Assembly: GCA_027062725.1 (NCBI GenBank)
Contig: JAMOSW010000024.1
Location: 1-46,662 of the forward strand
Origin: Pyrodictiaceae archaeon
GTDB lineage: Archaea; Thermoproteota; Thermoprotei_A; Sulfolobales; Pyrodictiaceae
Direction: 5' to 3'
DNA: 46,662 nucleotides
The notes under the pieces were generated by a model that saw only the letters and a list, made by a program, of their open reading frames with translations, searched no databases and was not told the origin of the DNA. The translations under genes and the position numbers were made by a program. Of the stretch, positions 8,519 through 15,963 are shown one piece after another. Numbering within the stretch: the first letter of the stretch is position 1; each line of letters opens with the position of its first letter.

Positions 8519-9606
8519 GAGTAGTGCTTTGTAGCGATTACTTCTACCCGAAGATAGGGGGTATAACAATCCATATAGAGGGATTAGCGAAGGCACTAGA
8601 GAAGAGAGGACACGAAGTGTTCATAATCACGAAGAAAGCAAAATTTGACGACAATAAGCTTGGTTTGAACGTAGTCCGTGTAGGCACTACTTTCAGCACA
8701 TCAAGTGTACTAGATGTGCCTCGGGCATCTGAGCTCGCGGAGAAGATAAAGAAACTGAAGCCAGACGTGATTCACGGGCATCACGCTTTTTCGCCGACAT
8801 CACTAATCTCGGTATCTATAGGAAGAAAGCTAGGGATAAAAACGGTTTTAACTAACCATTCTATTCAATTCTTGTATGATTTTGACTACCTATGGAAGCC
8901 TGCATCCTATATTCTTTACCCATATAGAAAATATATCAACTATTCTGACGAAATAATTGCTGTAAGCCGTGCAGCTGCAAAGTTCATATCCTACTTTACA
9001 TCGAAAAAGATAAGAATTATAGGAAATGGAATAAATTTTGATGAATTCTCTCTAAATAGTAAAATATATGATGGAAGGAGTGTACTTTTCGTTGGAAGAT
9101 TCACCTATAGAAAGGGAATTCATATCCTTCTAAAAGCATTTAAGAATGTTAAAAATGAAGTAAGAGATGCACATCTAACACTTGTAGGTGGTGGTGGTTT
9201 CCCAACGCTAGTACGTACACTGGTTAAAGCCTTAAATCTAGAAGAAAGCGTATCTATACTAGAAAATGTGAGCAAAGAGGAACTTATAAGAATTTATCGA
9301 AGATCTCATGTGTTTGTTTTTCCTCCTATCTACGGAGAGTCTTTTGGAATAGTCCTCTTAGAGGCTATGGCCTCTAAAACACCTATAGTTGCCACTAGTA
9401 TTGGCGGCGTAAAAGAATTAATAAGAGACGGCGAAACCGGGTTCCTTGTGAAAAAAGGTGATACAAAGAAGCTGTCTGAAAAAATAATTGAACTACTACT
9501 GGACAAAGAGCTTTCGAGAAAAATTGCGGATTCTGCGTTCTATGAGGCAAAGAAATACGACTGGAAAAACATAGCAGAGAGAATAGAAGCTGTATATGAG
9601 CAGTAA
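8515..9606 (+). CDS. Glycosyltransferase family 4 (GT-B)
   Basis: A 363-residue GT4 enzyme. The N-terminal domain opens with DYFYPKIGGITIHIEGLAKA, the Gly-rich acceptor loop. The C-terminal domain starts with SVLFVGRFTYRKGI and carries the EX7E motif in GESFGIVLLEAMA, followed by VKELIRDGETGFLV. These are the nucleotide-sugar binding features of GT4. There is no membrane segment. The start ATG overlaps the UbiA stop, so the two are translated together and probably act on the same lipid-linked product. It is AT-rich like its partner. Confidence 0.9.
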   Translation: MRVVLCSDYFYPKIGGITIHIEGLAKALEKRGHEVFIITKKAKFDDNKLGLNVVRVGTTFSTSSVLDVPRASELAEKIKKLKPDVIHGHHAFSPTSLISVSIGRKLGIKTVLTNHSIQFLYDFDYLWKPASYILYPYRKYINYSDEIIAVSRAAAKFISYFTSKKIRIIGNGINFDEFSLNSKIYDGRSVLFVGRFTYRKGIHILLKAFKNVKNEVRDAHLTLVGGGGFPTLVRTLVKALNLEESVSILENVSKEELIRIYRRSHVFVFPPIYGESFGIVLLEAMASKTPIVATSIGGVKELIRDGETGFLVKKGDTKKLSEKIIELLLDKELSRKIADSAFYEAKKYDWKNIAERIEAVYEQ

Positions 9607-10573
9607 GATAGTGCATTGATGGGCTGGCAGGTTCTTGGGTTGTAAGCAGTGGGCATTAGAATGCCCCTTCAGCCATCGGTGAACTGTATTTTCGTTGGCA
9701 CCAAAGAGCTATGCTAGCCTGCCTGTACCCCATGCTTCTATGCAAATTGTTAATGTAAACGATATAGTGGTTTGCTCATTTACTATGGATCTATATCACG
9801 ATAGCCCTTCCGGGAGTTATTAAGTGAGGCGCTCCTGGAGGTGCGATTTCTAATTGTCGGGCTTAAAGAGAGATATTCTTTGGATAGTGAGTCCGTAGAG
9901 ATTTGAAACTTAGACCATCGGCTCCGAAGGCTAGCACCTAAATATCTTTGTCCTAGGAGCTGATGGCAATTAAGAATTCATGCCTATTATCGAGTTATCG
10001 AGCTAGCGCTGAGACTCTACGAGAAGGGTATAGCTAGTCTTGGCCAGGGATCCTAGGAGAGGAGCCAATATAACAAGTAAAATTCTTCAAACCCCTCTAC
10101 AGGTATCACTTCATGAAACTCGTAAAATGAGAATAGATTTTACTAGTAAGGAAGACGTATGTAGTAAAGTCGATGACATTTTGAACAAACTACCTGTTAG
10201 CGTTACATATCTACGTATATATAAGATATAAGGATCTAAACGTGTTTGAAATAATAAAAGATATCCTATCAACTTTCAAAAACAATTATAGAGACTATGT
10301 ATTATGCCGTGGATTCGATGACATACTCATAATAGATTTATCGGATACTAATACGCCTTGTACGTGCGTCCCGGTCCAGTTTGGCGATACTATAAAGCCG
10401 GCGAATGTAATGGCGAAAGACTTGTCATAGCTAACCGGTGGGATGGTATTCGTCATCATGATCATAACTGTCCCAGCACTTCTCAATATCTGAGATAGCC
10501 TCATAGATATAAAACTTATCGAAACTTATCTTAGAATAATAGGAAAAGGATTTAAGTATAAGAGGTATATATG
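9607..10573 (+). other. AT-rich stretch without an intact gene; relic of an inserted element
   Basis: No full gene is supported here. At 9651-9666 GGGCATT and AATGCCC form a small hairpin. A tRNA-Arg fragment lies at 9888-9942. Two short frames in different phases (10120-10231 and 10242-10430, plus strand) read like protein fragments, with segments such as FEIIKDILSTFKNNYRDYV and RGFDDILIIDLSD, but no family is recognised. Minus-strand codons near 10440-10540 also look protein-like. The composition contrasts strongly with argS next door. I read it as degraded foreign DNA. Confidence 0.5.
9888..9942 (-). pseudogene. Decayed partial copy of tRNA-Arg (3' half)
   Basis: This segment aligns without gaps to the intact tRNA-Arg at a constant offset of 689. 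Over the anticodon arm to 3' end (10577-10628) I count 36 of 52 identical bases, and 14 of the 16 differences are G/C in the intact gene and A/T here as transitions. The anticodon-loop block GGCTCCGAAGGC is identical. Toward the 5' half (10629-10651) the match falls to 9 of 23, near chance. Acceptor, T and anticodon stems no longer pair. The extent (3' half only, same orientation, downstream of the intact 3' end) is what an att site would leave. Confidence 0.7.
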
Positions 10574-10651
10574 TGGCGGGCCCGCGGGGATTTGAACCCC
10601 GGACCTCCGGCTCCGAAGGCCGGCGCCCTATCCTGGCTAGGCTACGGGCCC
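10574..10651 (-). tRNA. tRNA-Arg (anticodon TCG)
   Basis: A full cloverleaf reads on the minus strand. The acceptor GGGCCCG pairs with CGGGCCC, the D arm is GCCTAGCCAGGATAGGGC, the anticodon stem CCGGC/GCCGG encloses CTTCGGA (anticodon TCG), and the T arm CGGGG/CCCCG encloses TTCAAAT. The discriminator is G and CCA is encoded (10574-10576). There is no intron. The gene starts 39 bases after the argS stop on the same strand, so it may be cut from the argS transcript. Confidence 0.97.
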
Positions 10652-10690
10652 GCCGGGTGGTTTCTCTCCCCTCACTCTGCTTGGGGTTTT

Positions 10691-12682
10691 CTACATTCGG
10701 TCTATCGGCGTTATGCCTAGGATGTTGAGGGTGTTTGCCAGTACCTGTTTTGCGGCTTTTACTGCTAGGAGTTTGGCTGCGCGCTTCCCGGGGTCGAGCT
10801 CGTTTACTGCGCTGTCGCCGCTTGCGTACCACTTGTTGAAGGTGTCGGCGTAGGTGTTTATGTAGGCTACTAGTAGCTCGGGGCGCTGCTCGTCCGCGGC
10901 CTTGGCGAAGATGTATGGGTATTCGAGTGTCTTGACGACTAGCTTTCTGCGGAGTGGGTTCTCCTCTATGGCTGCTGGGTCCGCCTGGGCTGGGCTGGGT
11001 GTTATTCCTCGCTGTTCTGCCTTGCGGAGTATGTTTGCTGCGCGGGCGTGGGTGTAGAGGATGTAGGGGGCGCTGCTTTGGTCGAAGTCTAGGGCGCGGT
11101 TTATGTCGAAGGTCATTGGTTTGGGTGCGGAGACGCTTACTAGGGCGTAGCGTACCGCGGCTGCGCCTACGGCTTGGGCTATTCTGTCCTTTTCCTCGGG
11201 GGTTAGGTCTGGGCTGCGTTTCTCCACTTCGCGGCGGGCTATCGCCACTGCCTGGTCTATGAGCTGGTCTAGGGTTATGTAACGGCCCCTCCTGCCGCTC
11301 ATCTTCTGGCCTGGGAGGTTGACCATCTCGTAGGCGTAGTGTATCGTGTTTAGGCCTTCGCGGCGGTAGCCTAGGGCGATGAGGGCTAGTCTTACCTGTA
11401 GCTGCTCGAGCCGCTGCTCGGCGGCTATCACATTGAAGACCTTGTCCGCTCTCGCCTCCCGGAACTTTTTGAGCGTGTAAGCTATGTCCCTTGTGGTGTA
11501 GAGCGTGGTGCCGTCGCTGCGGCGGAGGACGAGCGGGGGCACCTCGTAGCCCTCGGGGATGCCTAGCGCTTTGCGTACCTCGGGGTCCTCGAGTAGGGGC
11601 TGGAGGTTGAGGGCCTCGGCGCCGCGGTGGAGGGTGTAGTAGGGGCTCCTCCTGGCCTCCTCAAGTATTTTCCCGACGAGGCTCTGCCAGGCGAGGTCGC
11701 TCTCCCAGTCCCACCGGTCGTGGTGGACGTTGAGCCTTGCGAGGGTCTCCCGGAAGCCCTGGAGGCACCTCTCGACGAGGCGGCGGAAGAGGCGGACTAC
11801 CTCCTCGTCGGTGCGGTACTCGTAGCTCCGCATGAGCTCGGAGATGTCGCGGTCTGGGTCTCTGCCCTTGATGGCCTCTGCTATCCGGTCGAAGAGCTCT
11901 GGGTTCCTCTCGCGGAGCCTGGCTGCGTCGGCGACGAGGCTGTCTAGCTCGCGGAGTAGCTGCCGGTAGCGCTCCTCGTCGCCGCTGTTTTTGGCCTCCT
12001 CGATCCTCTTCTTCAGCGACTCTATGTCTGCGAGGGTGTGTGTCATGGCATACACTAGGCCTATGAAGTGGTCGGGCTTCTCCCCCGGCGGGACGTCGCT
12101 TAGGCCGGCTAGGCGGAACCCGTACACCATGACCGCTACCTGGCGCCCCATGTCGTTGATGTAGAACCTTGTCTCTACCCAGTGCCCCCGGGCGCGGAGG
12201 AGCCTGGCCAGCGTGTCGCCTAGGCTGGCGTTCCTGGCGTGCCCTATGTGGAGGGGGTGGACAGGGTTGGCGCTCGTGTGCTCCACGACCAGCCGGAGCG
12301 GCTCACCTGCCCTCACCAGGCCGAAGCTCTCGCCCTCCGCCTCCAGCGTGGCGGCTATGAGCTCGAACGCCTTGGAGGCGTCCAGCACTATGTTGAGATA
12401 GCCCCCGGCCCTCCTGACGTCCCGGACGAGGGGCTCCTGGAGGAGCAGCTTCCTGACCCGCTCGAAGAGCTCGTCTAGGGGGACCCGGTGGCGGCGCGCG
12501 AACCGGGCCAGGGGGACCCCGTAGTCGCCGAGGTCCTCCCGGGGGCTCTCCGCAACCACGTACTCTATCTCCTTCTCGTCAACGCCTTGGGCGCCGAGCT
12601 GGCGCAGGGCCTTGGCGACGCCCCTGGCGAGGATCCTGTGGGGGCTGTTCTCGTACAGCGTGTTGTTATCCGCGGCTGTCAA
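10691..12682 (-). CDS. argS: Arginyl-tRNA synthetase
   Basis: Class I synthetase that charges tRNA-Arg. The HIGH motif is in NPVHPLHIGHARNASLGD, followed by YINDMGRQ, and the KMSKS equivalent is GQKMSGRRG. The C-terminus ends in NTLNILGITPIDRM, the typical DALRxLGI...RM ending of the anticodon-binding domain. The open frame extends to 12763, but its first 27 residues are not synthetase-like. I prefer a TTG at 12680-12682 with AGGGGTG just upstream, giving 663 residues. It lies between yggU (upstream, same strand) and the tRNA-Arg gene, a synthetase next to its own tRNA. Confidence 0.95.
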   Translation of the reverse strand: MTAADNNTLYENSPHRILARGVAKALRQLGAQGVDEKEIEYVVAESPREDLGDYGVPLARFARRHRVPLDELFERVRKLLLQEPLVRDVRRAGGYLNIVLDASKAFELIAATLEAEGESFGLVRAGEPLRLVVEHTSANPVHPLHIGHARNASLGDTLARLLRARGHWVETRFYINDMGRQVAVMVYGFRLAGLSDVPPGEKPDHFIGLVYAMTHTLADIESLKKRIEEAKNSGDEERYRQLLRELDSLVADAARLRERNPELFDRIAEAIKGRDPDRDISELMRSYEYRTDEEVVRLFRRLVERCLQGFRETLARLNVHHDRWDWESDLAWQSLVGKILEEARRSPYYTLHRGAEALNLQPLLEDPEVRKALGIPEGYEVPPLVLRRSDGTTLYTTRDIAYTLKKFREARADKVFNVIAAEQRLEQLQVRLALIALGYRREGLNTIHYAYEMVNLPGQKMSGRRGRYITLDQLIDQAVAIARREVEKRSPDLTPEEKDRIAQAVGAAAVRYALVSVSAPKPMTFDINRALDFDQSSAPYILYTHARAANILRKAEQRGITPSPAQADPAAIEENPLRRKLVVKTLEYPYIFAKAADEQRPELLVAYINTYADTFNKWYASGDSAVNELDPGKRAAKLLAVKAAKQVLANTLNILGITPIDRM

Positions 12683-12772
12683 GACTGCACCCCTGGCGTA
12701 TGTCGCCGTGGCATCCTCGGGTTGAAATAGTTGATAATGCGCGGGGTTGTGGCCCAGCGGCACTAGTACTTG

Positions 12773-13096
12773 CTAGGCTTTCTCTGACTCGCGCAGAGCC
12801 TCGATTATCCTAGATATCGCTGTCTCGAGGTCGACGTCGTATATGCGTACCCTCTTTGTCCGGCTCCTGTGGCCGTAGACTATGTCCACCTTGGCCGGCT
12901 GTACCTTGAACAGCCTAGAGAAGAAGCGTATGAGGCTCGCGTTTGCGCGGCCCTCCAGCGGCGGCTCCTCGGTGTAGAAGACAAGCTCTCCGGCCTCCAT
13001 CCTGAGCCCGGTGAAGCTTGCCTCGGGCTTAACGTAGAGCTGTATATCTACATATCCGTCGCCTTCGGTTATGAGGCGGCGCAGAGCCTCCTCCAT
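12773..13096 (-). CDS. DUF167/YggU-family protein
   Basis: A 107-residue protein that matches the family along its length: an opening strand YVDIQLYVKPEAS, the central EPPLEGRANASLIRFFSRLF (the conserved P-x2-GxAN motif), then VDIVYGHRSRTKRVRI (the family's G-x-x-SRxK motif). The biochemical role is unknown. It lies just upstream of argS and is divergent from the CBS gene; the two are separated by about 115 bases that hold the promoter near 13160. Confidence 0.9.
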   Translation of the reverse strand: MEEALRRLITEGDGYVDIQLYVKPEASFTGLRMEAGELVFYTEEPPLEGRANASLIRFFSRLFKVQPAKVDIVYGHRSRTKRVRIYDVDLETAISRIIEALRESEKA

Positions 13097-13155
13097 TGTG
13101 CGGCACCTCCCCTTCCCTGGAGGCGATGCTCCGTACAGTGAACCCGTTCCTGCAT

Positions 13156-13171
13156 CCCCTATATAGAGGGG
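13156..13171 (+). promoter_or_regulatory. TATA box inside a CCCCT/AGGGG inverted repeat
   Basis: CCCCT-ATATAG-AGGGG places a TATA element between two complementary arms. Transcription to the right would start near 13190, shortly before the CBS-protein gene. The arms could be an operator. Confidence 0.5.
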
Positions 13172-13210
13172 TTGTCCTGGGCCCTAGCTGTAACCTAGGG
13201 GTGCTGGGCA

Positions 13211-14008
13211 CTGACTATCCGGTTCTACGAGGTACTTGATCCCCTGGCGCCAGTGGAGAAGGCTATCCGGCTCCTAGCCAGCCGAGCCGTAGGCCACGCA
13301 GCAGTAGTCGATGACGAAGGCGTGCTTATAGCCGTGCTCTCGACCAAAGATATTGGCAGGTACGTGGTGGAGGCATTCGAGGACGCTGGTGTCGTGGAGC
13401 GCTTCGACTTCAAGGGCGTCTTGGAGACGCCTATATACGAGATCTCGAGCCAGCCAGCCTATGTCGTCAGAGAGAAGAAGCTCGACGAATGTGCGAAGAT
13501 AATGATCGAGAGGGGTATGGGCTTCCTCCCCGTGGTGGACGATGAGGGAAGGCTTCGCGATGCGTGTACAGAGCTCGACTATGGCCTCGAGCTAGTCAAC
13601 GACCGCCGCCCAGCCAGGTGCTACGCTACACACGAGCTAGTCATGGGGGACCCCTCCGATACGCTCATAGAGGCACTAGGGATAATGATCGAGAAGGGGT
13701 TCCGCCGCCTCCCAGTCAGGCAGGGGAACGATTACCACATGGCCACGATGATACGCCTCCTGGCGGCGATAGCTAGGGAGCCGCGCGAGGAGACGCTCCT
13801 CCGAGAACTAGCCTACTACACCACCCCCGCTCCGAGACTCTCCTACGAGAACGCGACCATAGGCGAAGCAGCCGAGCTCATACTCTCAGCACCCGAGCGT
13901 GCCCTCCTGCTCATAGACGGCGAGGGGCTAGCGAGGGCCATAGTGACCGAGCGCGACCTGCTCCGGGCATACGCTGCAGGCGAGGAAGAATGCCCCCGCC
14001 AGAGCTAG
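13211..14008 (+). CDS. CBS-domain protein
   Basis: A soluble protein with tandem CBS motifs: residues VLDPLAPVEKAIRLLASRAV lead into VGHAAVVDDEGVLIAVLSTKDIG, a second unit carries ERGMGFLPVVDDEGRLRD, and a third KGFRRLPVRQGN. A fourth, weaker unit ends ALLLIDGEGLARAIVTERDL. Such pairs bind adenylates and act as energy or ligand sensors. The first CBS unit begins before the first standard start (GTG at 13253), so translation must begin upstream. The frame opens at 13199, and CTG at 13211 is the only near-start codon, so the start is uncertain. The stop overlaps a small membrane peptide gene. Confidence 0.85.
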   Translation: MTIRFYEVLDPLAPVEKAIRLLASRAVGHAAVVDDEGVLIAVLSTKDIGRYVVEAFEDAGVVERFDFKGVLETPIYEISSQPAYVVREKKLDECAKIMIERGMGFLPVVDDEGRLRDACTELDYGLELVNDRRPARCYATHELVMGDPSDTLIEALGIMIEKGFRRLPVRQGNDYHMATMIRLLAAIAREPREETLLRELAYYTTPAPRLSYENATIGEAAELILSAPERALLLIDGEGLARAIVTERDLLRAYAAGEEECPRQS

Positions 14009-14130
14009 TGCTGCTCCTCGCGGCCGCAGCCTATTTCCTAGCCTTCCTGGCCCTCTGTACACGGCGAGAGCGATGGAGGAGAGGGAGGCACCAAGCCTCG
14101 CAGAGAGGAGACCACGCAGGCTCTACATAG
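13990..14130 (+). CDS. Possible small single-span membrane peptide
   Basis: An ATG inside the end of the CBS gene opens 46 codons. Residues 6-23 (LVLLLAAAAYFLAFLALC) form one clean membrane helix, followed by an Arg-rich tail (TRRERWRRGRH) that would stay cytosolic. It bridges the CBS gene and the DUF2283 gene, overlapping both. The helix is the only support; no ribosome site is obvious. Confidence 0.35.
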   Translation: MPPPELVLLLAAAAYFLAFLALCTRRERWRRGRHQASQRGDHAGST

Positions 14131-14321
14131 AGGACATCGAGAAAGTCTGGTTCGAGTACGACAAGCAGAGCGACATACTCTACATACACTTCGCCGATCC
14201 AGAGGAAGAGGCGGAAGAAGCGATAATGACTGAGAACGAGATAGTATTCAGGATAAGGGACGGTAAACTACTAGGTATGACCATACTCGAGTTCTCTAGG
14301 AAAAGCGGCTACCAGTGCTAG
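14073..14321 (+). CDS. DUF2283-family small protein
   Basis: An 82-residue protein. The core VWFEYDKQSDILYIHFADPE is the family hallmark (YDxxxDxLYI), followed by an acidic run, then FRIRDGKLLGMTILEFSRK, equivalent to the G-x-I-x-G-ILD/E ending. Function is unknown; relatives often sit beside toxin-antitoxin or nuclease genes, which is not the case here. It follows the CBS gene on the same strand. Confidence 0.85.
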   Translation: MEEREAPSLAERRPRRLYIEDIEKVWFEYDKQSDILYIHFADPEEEAEEAIMTENEIVFRIRDGKLLGMTILEFSRKSGYQC

Positions 14322-14417
14322 CGAGGCCCTTACATATTTTCGTACAACATACTGGCCTTTATGACCGTGTTAAAGGCATAGAGGGGCGGCCTCAGAGACG
14401 GCCGCGGCTTCTTCAAC

Positions 14418-14444
14418 GCCCCGCCAGCTCTCCACTGGCGGGGC
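14418..14444. terminator. Strong hairpin between convergent genes
   Basis: GCCCCGCCAG and CTGGCGGGGC form a perfect 10-bp stem around the 7-base loop CTCTCCA. On the plus strand it is followed by TCTTTCTC. It lies between the DUF2283 gene (ends 14321) and the speD-family gene (ends 14553), so it may stop transcription from either side or be part of an RNA. Confidence 0.45.
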
Positions 14445-14552
14445 TCTTTCTCGAGGATGAAACACGGCTCTTCATAGGCTCTTGGAGGTGTCGTAATAAG
14501 ACGCAGTCGTGGAGAAGAGGTTCCCCGAGGCTGGGCAGCCGCTGCGGAGATG

Positions 14553-14978
14553 CTACCTCTTCTCATCAAGCGTGGCGCCGGGTATGCTGCTTCGATCAGC
14601 GTAGTGCACAGTATAGTGTCGCGGCTTCAACACTGACACTATGTAGTTGAAGGCCTTCCATGGGTCGCTCTGTGCGCCGCATGTGTAGATGTCTAGAGTG
14701 GCGTAGCCGTAGTCGGGCCAAGTATGGAGCGCGATATGGCTCTCCAGTACGAGCGCGATGATCGAGATACCGCCGTGGTAGCCGGTGAAGCTCCAGGTCT
14801 TCATCTCCACGAGGTGCATGTTGGCCTTATCCGCTGCCTCGCGGATAACGCGTTCCAGGAGCTCCTTGTCCCATAGGATGGCGGGGTCAACGCCGTACAA
14901 GTTGCCGTAGACATGCTTCCCCACGATGAAGTCTTCTTTCATCTGCTCTACTGGCCGTTCCTCAGCCTTAAGCGCCAT
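14553..14978 (-). CDS. SpeD-family pyruvoyl decarboxylase (AdoMet or arginine decarboxylase)
   Basis: A 141-residue proenzyme. Self-cleavage before Ser in [20 protein letters not shown] would make the pyruvoyl cofactor; H in HIALHTW and Cys in IYTCG are the family's catalytic residues. A perfect anti-16S match GGGAGGTGA lies about 8 bases before the ATG. Most family members decarboxylate S-adenosylmethionine for spermidine synthesis. Crenarchaea also have a close paralogue that decarboxylates arginine to agmatine, and I cannot tell which this is by eye. No other polyamine gene is adjacent. Confidence 0.9.
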   Translation of the reverse strand: MALKAEERPVEQMKEDFIVGKHVYGNLYGVDPAILWDKELLERVIREAADKANMHLVEMKTWSFTGYHGGISIIALVLESHIALHTWPDYGYATLDIYTCGAQSDPWKAFNYIVSVLKPRHYTVHYADRSSIPGATLDEKR

Positions 14979-15064
14979 GACGCGGTCACCTCCCGGTGGT
15001 TCTGCACGGTAGATTACCTACACTTGCTACCTCTAATCATGCCAAGCTAGCCGGCCCACACAAC

Positions 15065-15115
15065 GGGGGATATTAGGGTTATGCTCACCTCTCTGAGCAA
15101 AACCTGTATTCCCCC
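15065..15115. repeat. Long nested hairpin upstream of the speD-family gene
   Basis: Three stacked helices read inward: GGGGGATA with TATTCCCCC (one bulge), GGTT with AACC, and TGCTCA with TGAGCA around the loop CCTCTC. The whole element spans 51 bases and lies between the stop of the small gene at 15140 and the SpeD-family start at 14978. No T-run follows on either strand, so a structured leader or small RNA is as likely as a terminator. Confidence 0.5.
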
Positions 15116-15139
15116 GATCCTCCCGGGGCGGCGGGTAGG

Positions 15140-15343
15140 TCAGCACCGATAGCCCTCTATCTCCAGATTAAGCCTCTCTGCAAGCCTGCATACCTCGCTG
15201 ACCGGGACAGCAGCTATAGCGCCGTTCTCGCCAATCATTATTGCTATGCCATGTTCAACCTTAACCTTGAACCTTGTCTTCTTCTTAGGCCTTGCTAGCT
15301 TCAGTATAGGGCTTAACCCCTGGCTCTTCTTATCTCTCGGCAT
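15140..15343 (-). CDS. Small basic hypothetical protein
   Basis: A 67-residue protein from an ATG, with a Lys/Arg-rich start (MPRDKKSQGL...RPKKKTRFKVKVEHG), then a beta-rich part IAIMIGENGAIAAVPVSEV and a short helix RLAERLNLEIEGYRC. The pattern suggests a small nucleic-acid-binding fold, but no family is recognised. Codon use matches the neighbourhood. Confidence 0.55.
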   Translation of the reverse strand: MPRDKKSQGLSPILKLARPKKKTRFKVKVEHGIAIMIGENGAIAAVPVSEVCRLAERLNLEIEGYRC

Positions 15344-15515
15344 GGCCGCTAAGCCTCCCCCGAGCTGTACCGAAGTGTCAATGATGAGGAAAGGGCGCGG
15401 CGTTAAGGCTCTAGGGGTATGACAGGGCCGTGCTCAGTAGAGCGAAGAGGAGAACAAAAAAGCGTGGAGATGGAGGAGCGTTCGAGATATGCGAGGGTGT
15501 TGCTTCCCTTGTGTG

Positions 15516-15893
15516 CTAGTTGGTTTCCTGCTGTCTCTGCTGTAGGCGGCGCCGCCTCCATCTGGCGCGCCATTCGGCGCTCAGCGCCTCCCTCATGATG
15601 CGTCTTCGTTTCCTTTCCTCGAGCTCCTCGAGGACGCCTGGCGTGTCGGGTGTCGCGTAGCGGCCGCCGCCCAGGTCGACGACGCGGCCCTGGCGGCGAA
15701 GGCGGCTTAGGGCCCTCCTAAGCCTGTCCTCGCCGGCGGTGCCGCTGAACTCCTCGCGCAGCTCTTTCCAGGTCACCGGCCGCCCTTTGGATTTGATGTA
15801 TTTATAGACGAGCTCTACTAGCTCCTCGTCGGTGGGTGCCTTCATTACTACTACTTCTTCGTCTTCGTATAGCACTTTTAGGTCAAGGCTCAT
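15516..15893 (-). CDS. Winged-helix DNA-binding protein
   Basis: From the ATG at 15891-15893 the protein is 125 residues. The segment from EELVELVYKYIKSKGRPVTW to RRALSRLRRQGRVVDLGGGRYA is a winged helix (helix-turn-helix plus Gly-rich wing). The tail is strongly basic (EERKRRRIMREALSAEWRARWRRRR). I chose this start, three codons inside the frame, because TTTAAAAAG at 15911-15919 sits about 24 bases before it, the spacing of a leaderless crenarchaeal transcript. A perfect palindrome lies upstream of the TATA box (15947). Confidence 0.75.
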   Translation of the reverse strand: MSLDLKVLYEDEEVVVMKAPTDEELVELVYKYIKSKGRPVTWKELREEFSGTAGEDRLRRALSRLRRQGRVVDLGGGRYATPDTPGVLEELEERKRRRIMREALSAEWRARWRRRRLQQRQQETN

Positions 15894-15910
15894 ATTCGTC
15901 ACACCCCATG

Positions 15911-15920
15911 CTTTTTAAAT
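15911..15920 (-). promoter_or_regulatory. TATA box of the winged-helix gene
   Basis: The minus strand reads CATTTAAAAAG. Its distance to the ATG at 15893 fits leaderless transcription. Confidence 0.5.
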
Positions 15921-15946
15921 GTGACGGTGGGTTCTTGATAAGTATT

Positions 15947-15963
15947 ACCGTAACTGTTACGGT
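15947..15963. promoter_or_regulatory. Perfect 8-bp palindrome, likely operator
   Basis: ACCGTAAC-T-GTTACGGT is a perfect inverted repeat with a one-base centre. A further half-site-like GGTAA lies at 15968-15972. It sits just upstream of the TATA box of the winged-helix gene (15516-15893), where an activator or autoregulator would bind. Confidence 0.6.

Noticed and set aside
9651-9666. Hairpin GGGCATT/AATGCCC resembling an insertion-sequence end
   Set aside because: No transposase, second end or target duplication is visible nearby.
10431-10832. Minus-strand open frame covering the tRNA-Arg gene
   Set aside because: It reads through a clear tRNA and the end of argS, so it cannot be a real gene as a whole.
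15378-15440. ATGATGA C-box-like sequence between 15343 and 15516
   Set aside because: No D or D' box (CTGA) at the right spacing follows.
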